64,000 nt of DNA, from assembly GCA_947566075.1 (NCBI GenBank), contig CANOIM010000006.1:1-64000 (forward strand), in the 5' to 3' direction. The stretch is from an uncultured Eggerthellaceae bacterium. GTDB lineage: Bacteria; Actinomycetota; Coriobacteriia; Coriobacteriales; Eggerthellaceae. The notes beneath the pieces are model-generated. The model saw only the letters and a list, made by a program, of their open reading frames with translations, searched no databases and was not told the DNA's origin. Position numbers and translations under genes: made by a program. This document shows, piece by piece, positions 58,900 to 64,000 of the stretch (position 1 is the stretch's first letter; each line of letters opens with the position of its first letter).

Positions 58900-59926
58900 C
58901 TTCGGCCCCCTTTCGCTCGAAGAAGCGGAGCACCTCTATGGGTGATATGTCTGCTTTGCAGGCGCGCACGCATCGACCGCAACCCACGCAGAGGTAGCGG
59001 CCATGCTTGGAATTGAAGCCGTTGAGCTTGTGATACATCCGATGACGCACCCTGTCCCGCCCGGAAGCGCGGAAGTTGTGGCCCCCAGCCACCTGGGCGA
59101 ACTGAGGAGAGGTGCAGGCATCCAGCACCCGTTCACGCTTGCCCGTCTTGCCATCCGGTGCCAGGGTATCCGTGATATCGAAGCAGTAGCAGGTGGGGCA
59201 CACCGCTGAGCAAGCCGTGCAAGACAAGCAGCGGCTTCCCAGCTCCTCCCAGAAATCATCGGAATGGAATGCGTCCATCAGCATGGGGATCTCTTGGATG
59301 TCAGGGATATCCTGGGAGAACGCCTCCTGGCGCTGACGGGTGAGCTTTCGGAACTCGCGCCGGTCCTCATCGGTGGCCTCGCGGATATCGCAAGCGGCCT
59401 CTAAGATGTTCGCCGCCTCCACGCTGCCGATGGATATCAGATACCGCCCGCCCAGATCTTGCAAGAACAGGTCATAGCCGCTGCGCACTTCATCGGCATC
59501 TAACAGATGGCAGAAGCAACTGTCAGTGGGCATGCAGTTGATGCCCACGATCATGGTAGCGGCCCGGTGAGCCTCATAGTAAGGATCAGGATAGCGCGCG
59601 TCCTCGAACACCAGGTCAAGGTTGTTCAAGGCGTTGATGTCACAGGCATGGGCGCCGAAGAGCACCCGCGGCCGTATCTCAAGGGTGTAGTCAGTGATGT
59701 CCGCCCCCTCAACGCTGAATTCGAACAACGTCTCTTTAGGGGGGAGGATGTACTTCTTGAGGGAGGTGAGGGTGGTGGGATAGTCTAAGACGATCTCATC
59801 GAAGGAGGAGATGGGCTCGAAGGCTACCGAACGTCCGCTTCGCACGGGCGCGATGACCTCATAGCTCTCTCGGAACGCATCGATGAGCTTCGGCAGCTCT
59901 GAGCCGTCCATCACGCGATAGAGCAT
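58892..59926 (-). CDS. hydB: Group 3b-type hydrogenase beta subunit, 4Fe-4S protein
   Basis: An electron-transfer subunit of 344 residues. The C-terminal part has two ferredoxin-like motifs, CLSCTACSAVCPTCYCFD and CVGCGRCVRACKADIS; the N-terminal 200 residues are the domain typical of sulfhydrogenase beta/AsrA proteins. Relatives also reduce sulfur or polysulfide, so a sulfhydrogenase activity is possible. GGGAGGAGG precedes ATG 59926. It is the first gene of the operon and follows ndk by 33 bases. Confidence 0.92.
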   Translation of the reverse strand: MLYRVMDGSELPKLIDAFRESYEVIAPVRSGRSVAFEPISSFDEIVLDYPTTLTSLKKYILPPKETLFEFSVEGADITDYTLEIRPRVLFGAHACDINALNNLDLVFEDARYPDPYYEAHRAATMIVGINCMPTDSCFCHLLDADEVRSGYDLFLQDLGGRYLISIGSVEAANILEAACDIREATDEDRREFRKLTRQRQEAFSQDIPDIQEIPMLMDAFHSDDFWEELGSRCLSCTACSAVCPTCYCFDITDTLAPDGKTGKRERVLDACTSPQFAQVAGGHNFRASGRDRVRHRMYHKLNGFNSKHGRYLCVGCGRCVRACKADISPIEVLRFFERKGAEDA

Positions 59927-59959
59927 GCAACCTCCTCCCTCAAGAAGGAACGGGCTTGC

Positions 59960-60364
59960 TTAGTTGAAGAAGATGGAGATCTCGCGTTCGGCCGATTCCG
60001 GGGAATCAGAGCCGTGGATCACGTTCTCATCCATGATGAGGCCGAAATCACCACGGATGGTGCCTGGCGCTGCCTCGGCTGGGTTGGTGGCACCCATGAG
60101 AGAGCGGCACTTCGCCACAGCCCCTTCGCCTGAGACCACCATCTTCACCACAGGACCTGAGGTGATGTAGGTGATGAGGCCCTCATAGAACGGCTTGCCC
60201 TCGTGCTCTTTGTAGTTGGCAGCCGCCTGCTCAGGGGTGACCATGCCCAGCTCCATGCGTTCAACGGTAAGGCCAGCGCGCTCGAAGCGGTTGACGATCT
60301 CACCGATGTGGCCGTTGCGCACGCCGTCGGGCTTGATCATGGTATAGGTCTTCTGCACTGCCAT
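59960..60364 (-). CDS. ndk: Nucleoside diphosphate kinase
   Basis: Transfers gamma-phosphate between nucleotides through a phosphohistidine. 134 residues, the normal length. The catalytic His117 lies in ENVIHGSDSPESAE, and the nucleotide-binding KPDGVRNG is near the start. AAGGAG lies eight bases before ATG 60364. It is spaced closely between the TPR gene and the hydrogenase operon on the same strand. Confidence 0.97.
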   Translation of the reverse strand: MAVQKTYTMIKPDGVRNGHIGEIVNRFERAGLTVERMELGMVTPEQAAANYKEHEGKPFYEGLITYITSGPVVKMVVSGEGAVAKCRSLMGATNPAEAAPGTIRGDFGLIMDENVIHGSDSPESAEREISIFFN

Positions 60365-60412
60365 GGGAATGCTCCTTGCTCTTCGTATGGTTTGAGATCA
60401 TCCGGTTGCCAG

Positions 60413-61750
60413 TCAGGACTGGCTGGGGAAGAAGAGCTCCACCGAGGAGATCTTCCACCCGATCACATCCCGGACCATGTTGATTCTATACATGACATCC
60501 CCGCCTTCGGGGGTCTTGGCGGTGGCGTAGACCACGGAATCGGTCATGGACTTGTTGATGCCGTCTATGGTCACGTTCGCATCGCTCACCACCGGAGCGG
60601 TCATGGATTTGATGCTCTCTTCGGAAAGCGTCTCTATGAAGACATCGCCCGAAGCGCCTTCCGGATCAGCGAAGAGCTCCTTCGCCACGGCCTCTTGGGT
60701 GGGCCACCCATAGCCCTGGGTGTACCCGAAGATGGCGGCCCCCAAAGCCACCACGATGAGCACCACGATGACCACCAGCACCTTGAGCCCGATGTTGCGG
60801 CGCTTGCGGTCTTTGCGGGCCAGGTTCTTGGAAGTGGCTTCCAGCTCTTCGTCGGACATTTCGAAGAAACGATCATCGTTGCCGCTGTAGGCGCCTACGA
60901 AACCAGGGTATTCAGAGGGGTCTTGCTCCTCATAGCCCTCATCGTAGAAGAAGGGGTCTTCCCCTTCGCCGTAGTAATCCCCTTCTACGGCCACATCGAA
61001 GCCGGACATATCGGCATCCCCCGGCCGGGGGGCCATGTGGGCCACCGCGCCCAACGCCCGCTGGTAATCCACGCTGGCGGAATCAGACAGGATGTAGGTG
61101 CCATCGGCTATGGCCTCTTCGAAGGCCTCCACCGCTTCGACCATCTGCCCATCAGCCGCATAGGCCTGGCCCATGGAGGCGTGAAGCCGGTTGGAGGTGT
61201 CAGGGGACATGTCGAACTGGAGCGCGCTCTCATAGCTGGCGATGGCATCCTGGGGACGGTCAAGGGCCATGAAGCAGATGCCCAGGTTCAGAAGCGCCTT
61301 CGCCGGATCAGGGTTGCCCTCATCCAAAGCCGCTTCCCGGAAGGCCACGCCCGCTTCTGCGCTATTGCCCAGCTTGAGCTCAGCATTGCCCAGGCCCATG
61401 TAGGCCTTATAGGGCGTGTCATAGTCAGGGTCTTCCACGGCCTGCTGGAAGTGGATCTTGGCGTTGTTGTAATCCCGGAGGGAAGCGTAGGCCATGCCTA
61501 TGTTGTTCTGGAGCGCACCGCGCACGTCATAGGCGGTATCAGAGGCCGCCTGGGCGTAGGCCTGGATGGCCTCCTGAGGGTTCTTGAGCTTCACCAGGCA
61601 ATTGCCGATGCGGTGGTAGATCAGCCCCACCTCACCCAGGGAGAAGGGCACCGAGGTATCTTGCAAGCAAGCGCTGTACCCGCGCAGTGCTCCGCGATAA
61701 TCCTTGTTGGTGTAGCGGATGGTGGCTTGATCGAACAGGCTGTTATTCAC
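60413..61750 (-). CDS. TPR-repeat protein with a single membrane helix
   Basis: A 445-residue protein. Residues 1-230 hold about six tetratricopeptide repeats (for example GNCLVKLKNPQEAIQAYAQA, NNIGMAYASLRDYNNAKIHF). An acidic linker, a basic stretch and one membrane helix (about 317-340) follow, then a roughly 100-residue domain outside the membrane. The TPR part would therefore lie in the cytoplasm. The function is unknown; a scaffold for envelope assembly is possible. GTG 61750 has GGGGA eight bases upstream. Confidence 0.85.
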   Translation of the reverse strand: MNNSLFDQATIRYTNKDYRGALRGYSACLQDTSVPFSLGEVGLIYHRIGNCLVKLKNPQEAIQAYAQAASDTAYDVRGALQNNIGMAYASLRDYNNAKIHFQQAVEDPDYDTPYKAYMGLGNAELKLGNSAEAGVAFREAALDEGNPDPAKALLNLGICFMALDRPQDAIASYESALQFDMSPDTSNRLHASMGQAYAADGQMVEAVEAFEEAIADGTYILSDSASVDYQRALGAVAHMAPRPGDADMSGFDVAVEGDYYGEGEDPFFYDEGYEEQDPSEYPGFVGAYSGNDDRFFEMSDEELEATSKNLARKDRKRRNIGLKVLVVIVVLIVVALGAAIFGYTQGYGWPTQEAVAKELFADPEGASGDVFIETLSEESIKSMTAPVVSDANVTIDGINKSMTDSVVYATAKTPEGGDVMYRINMVRDVIGWKISSVELFFPSQS

Positions 61751-61798
61751 GTTCGCGTCCCCGGTCGGATTGCTTCTGGATTCGCCGCTGAGCTGAGG

Positions 61799-62314
61799 CT
61801 AGTTCTCGTTCTCAATGGTGATGGATTCGATGACATCCCCGGCCCGCAGAGAGTCGATCACGTCTTGGCCTTCGATGGTCTGGCCGAAGACGGTGTAGCC
61901 ATCATCCAAGAACGGCTGATCACCCAGGCAGAAGTAGAACTGGCTGCCCGCAGAATTCGGGTTCTGGCTGCGCGCCATGGCCAGGGTGCCGTTCAAGTGC
62001 TTGTTGTTCGGGTTGGTGGTGTATTCCTCATGGATGGAATAGCCCGGGTTGCCGGTGCCGAACCTGCCGCGACCAGCAGCCACATCAGCCGGAGAAGCAT
62101 CGCGGGTGTTCGGGCAGCCGCCCTGGATGACGAAACCAGGCACGTACCGATGGAACTTCAAACCGTCATAGAAGCCCTTGTCAGACAATTCCACGAAGTT
62201 GCCCACATGGATGGGAGCATCGGCCCCTGCCAGTTGAACACGGATGGTCCCCTTGGAGGTGACGATGTTCGCTATCTCGTTGCCATTGGGCTTGTATTCC
62301 GGAGTGTATTCAGC
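61799..62314 (-). CDS. Cyclophilin-type peptidyl-prolyl isomerase
   Basis: A cytosolic prolyl isomerase of about 171 residues. The catalytic segment is FHRYVPGFVIQGGCP, with the family's MARSQNPNSAGSQFYFCLGD and YTVFGQTIEG. ATG 62314 is preferred because AAAGGA lies seven bases upstream; the 15 codons before it look non-coding. It begins the run ppi, TPR gene, ndk, hydBGDA, all spaced by less than 50 bases. Confidence 0.94.
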   Translation of the reverse strand, partial: AEYTPEYKPNGNEIANIVTSKGTIRVQLAGADAPIHVGNFVELSDKGFYDGLKFHRYVPGFVIQGGCPNTRDASPADVAAGRGRFGTGNPGYSIHEEYTTNPNNKHLNGTLAMARSQNPNSAGSQFYFCLGDQPFLDDGYTVFGQTIEGQDVIDSLRAGDVIESITIENEN

Positions 62315-62383
62315 CATGAAGCGGTCCTTTCGCTCATTCGCAAGGCCAGTTTTGCACATTCTTATCCTGAGATTCTATCAGAT

Positions 62384-63697
62384 TCATTGGCGGACGAGCA
62401 GACAGACGCATTCCACGTGGTAGGTCTGGGGGAACATATCCACCGGGCACAGCCGCTGGAGGCCATAGCCCCGGGCCTCGAACCGAGCGATATCACGGCT
62501 CAAGGTCTGAGGATCGCAGCTCACGTAGACGATGCGTTCAGGAGCAGCCCCCACCATGCCTTCGAGCACTTCCCGTTCAAGGCCGGACCTGGGCGGATCC
62601 ACCAAGATGACCTGAGCCCCTTCCAACTGATCCAAGGCGCGCTCCGCGTCATCGCAGACGGCATCCACGAACAGCCCGTTCGCATCGGCGTTGCGTCGCA
62701 GATCAGCCACCGCGCTGCCCGAGAGCTCAATGGCCACCACATCACAGCCCGCCTGAGCCAGCGGCAATGAGAACGTGCCCACCCCCGCGAACACATCAGC
62801 CACGAAGAGGCCCTCATCCGCTGCCGCCATCTCCAGGGCCAGCTTCACCAGCACCTCGGCCTGAGCCGTATTCACCTGGAAGAACGAGGGGGCTGAAACG
62901 GCGAAGGAGAGCCCTGCCAGCTCCTCGGACCACCAGCCTCGCCCGGCCAGCACCTCCGTGCGCTTGACCTTGCGGTCACTCCCCGGCTCCGCAATGACGC
63001 GCACCACCGAGGTTGCCCCGATGGCATCTTCCAGCATCTTGGCCGCGAAGGTGCGCGGAAAGGAGCTGGGCGGCGTCCAGAGAGCCACTTCCACGCTCTT
63101 GGTGCGCAGGCTGGCACGCACGCCCACGCGGTAGATGCCCAGATCCTCCGTGCCCTGCATGTAGCGGATGGCCCCCGCCAAAGCCTTGGGGGCGCGCTCT
63201 ATCAGCCTATTGGCTAGAGGGCACGCTTTGACTGCTTGCACAGTGCTGCTTCCCGCCTGGGTGAACCCCAGCGCGAAGCGAGAAGCTGCGTCTGCGAAGG
63301 CAGCCAATTCCAGCTTGTTGCGATACCCATAGGTGCGCTTCGAAGGCCGCACTTCCACTACGAGCTCTTCCGCTCGCTGACGTGGGATGCCTCCGTTACG
63401 CACCAGGGCCTCTATCACATTGGTCCGCTTCGCTTCCAACTGGGCCGGATAGGCCAGGATAGACCACGGAGCGATGCTCTCCAACAGGTCCGGAGCCTCC
63501 GATGCCACGCGCATAGGGGAAGGTTCCAGCACCTTTATCGTACGCGCGGTGGCGTAGCTCTTGCGCTCCCCGGTGATCTCAGCCTCTACCATATCTCCCG
63601 GTACGGCCCCTCGCACGAACACCGTGCGCCCTGAGGGCTCATGGGCGATGGCATCAGGCCCATAGCTCATCTTCTCTATCTGCAGTGTTTCGGTCAT
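62384..63697 (-). CDS. TrmA/RlmD-family RNA methyltransferase without the Fe-S cysteines
   Basis: A SAM-dependent RNA uridine methyltransferase of about 437 residues. A TRAM domain fills residues 1-60 (MSYGPDAIAHEPSGRTVFV). The catalytic domain has DVFAGVGTFSLPLA, ILVDPPRSGLE and VYVSCDPQTLSRD, and ends in QTYHVECVCLL. The Cys-rich 4Fe-4S segment normally found between them is replaced by ESIAPWSILAYPAQLEAKR. This is the second member in the window; the other, at 44374-45654, keeps the cysteines but lacks TRAM. ATG 63697 is the likely start. Confidence 0.88.
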   Translation of the reverse strand: MTETLQIEKMSYGPDAIAHEPSGRTVFVRGAVPGDMVEAEITGERKSYATARTIKVLEPSPMRVASEAPDLLESIAPWSILAYPAQLEAKRTNVIEALVRNGGIPRQRAEELVVEVRPSKRTYGYRNKLELAAFADAASRFALGFTQAGSSTVQAVKACPLANRLIERAPKALAGAIRYMQGTEDLGIYRVGVRASLRTKSVEVALWTPPSSFPRTFAAKMLEDAIGATSVVRVIAEPGSDRKVKRTEVLAGRGWWSEELAGLSFAVSAPSFFQVNTAQAEVLVKLALEMAAADEGLFVADVFAGVGTFSLPLAQAGCDVVAIELSGSAVADLRRNADANGLFVDAVCDDAERALDQLEGAQVILVDPPRSGLEREVLEGMVGAAPERIVYVSCDPQTLSRDIARFEARGYGLQRLCPVDMFPQTYHVECVCLLVRQ

Positions 63698-63744
63698 TTT
63701 GGCATCCCGGATCAGGCTCACTGGCTAGCAGGAGCATCATGGCG

Positions 63745-63750
63745 TATAAT
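63745..63750 (+). promoter_or_regulatory. -10 box of the tRNA-Arg gene
   Basis: A perfect TATAAT 28 bases before the mature tRNA end. The hexamer 17 bases upstream (TGGCTA) is a poor -35 match. Confidence 0.55.
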
Positions 63751-63778
63751 CCCTTCTCGCGCATGATAGCGCGAACGT

Positions 63779-63854
63779 GCCCTCGTAGCTCAGTGGATAG
63801 AGCACTTGCCTCCGGAGCAAGGTGTCGCAGGTTCGACTCCTGTCGAGGGCACCA
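63779..63854 (+). tRNA. tRNA-Arg (anticodon CCG)
   Basis: Acceptor arms GCCCTCG and CGAGGGC, a D-arm with TAGCTCAGTGGATAGAGC and an anticodon arm CTTGC-CTCCGGA-GCAAG with CCG at 34-36. The T-arm is CAGGTTCGACTCCTG, and CCA is encoded. It reads CGG codons. It diverges from the methyltransferase gene. Confidence 0.97.
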
Positions 63855-64000
63855 TCCTTCCCCCCCCCTCGGACTTAGTCGGCGTGGTGCCGTATGAGAA
63901 CCTAAGAGGGTTGCAGCCCCTTCCCAATCTCACGAACAGCGGACAGGAACGAGTTCCAGCACCTACGAAGGGCTTTCGTAGGTGCTGGCTTGCCAGCACG
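63855..64000. repeat. Rearranged dispersed repeat after tRNA-Arg
   Basis: A partial GGACAGGAAC palindrome (63941-63957) is followed by AGCACCTACGAA and TTCGTAGGTGCT, which form a new hairpin, and then by a full GTGCTGGC/GCCAGCAC palindrome (63982-63999). No gene is visible before the window ends. Confidence 0.7.

Noticed and set aside
60203..62770. 855-codon open frame on the plus strand
   Set aside because: It is antisense to ndk, the TPR gene, the cyclophilin and part of the methyltransferase gene, and reflects GC-rich third positions; no family motifs are visible.
63779..63999. Integration site at tRNA-Arg
   Set aside because: There is no integrase and no visible duplicate of the tRNA 3' end; only dispersed repeats follow before the window ends.

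Overview
The window looks like chromosomal DNA of a GC-rich, anaerobic, host-associated actinobacterium. Class Coriobacteriia, family Eggerthellaceae or close to it, is the best guess. That placement is inference from gene content: a membrane-embedded LuxR-type regulator, a 1571-residue acyl-CoA dehydratase activase, a formate/nitrite channel, a cytosolic group 3 NiFe hydrogenase, a mucin-type M60 peptidase, frequent GTG/TTG starts and many dispersed palindromic intergenic repeats. No rRNA, prophage, transposase or CRISPR array is visible. The only tRNA is tRNA-Arg(CCG) near the right edge.

Layout. 1-5.2 kb: a LuxR regulator, a 1 kb palindrome-rich gap, a polar amino acid ABC importer on the minus strand and a divergent DUF2064 transferase. 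5.2-11.7 kb: htpG, a SurA-like anchored chaperone, an MFS transporter, a DUF5685 protein and a DnaJ-domain protein. 11.7-25 kb: a long minus-strand housekeeping run. In transcription order it reads DUF948-like protein, AI-2E family permease, alaS, ruvX, mltG, yqeG, aroE, aroC, aroK, aroB, aroQ, an M24 peptidase and metA, with most genes overlapping or a few bases apart. 25-30.3 kb: a type 4 uracil-DNA glycosylase, then eno, moeA, mogA/moaB and alr. 30.3-37 kb: a two-gene surface operon. 37-39.6 kb: an FNT channel and a 1.7 kb gap with repeats and a small uncatalogued ORF. 39.6-45.7 kb: the giant activase and an RlmD-type methyltransferase. 45.8-56 kb: an MFS exporter, a solute-binding lipoprotein overlapping a hybrid histidine kinase, membrane proteins, a flavin-type oxidase, and a GntR/ABC locus whose regulator carries an in-frame amber codon. 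56-63.9 kb: a four-subunit group 3b NiFe hydrogenase, ndk, a TPR protein, a cyclophilin, a second TrmA/RlmD-type methyltransferase and tRNA-Arg.

The most interesting system is the 30.4-36.9 kb operon. The first gene encodes a secreted 1888-residue protein with an M60 zinc-peptidase motif, fibronectin-III-like modules and a recognisable two-loop dockerin, but no wall anchor of its own. The second gene, 33 bases downstream, encodes a secreted cohesin-like domain with an LSKTGD sorting motif, a membrane helix and a basic tail. The simplest reading is that the sortase-anchored cohesin holds the mucin-directed peptidase on the cell surface: a one-cohesin, one-dockerin display system in a gut-type actinobacterium.

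A second theme is repeats. There are two copies of a roughly 100 bp inverted repeat with compensatory changes in the stem. A cut-down third copy lies between a GNAT gene and the hydrogenase large subunit. Two copies of a 450-500 bp composite of palindromes lie at the 3' ends of minus-strand genes, and an 18 bp palindrome occurs four times.
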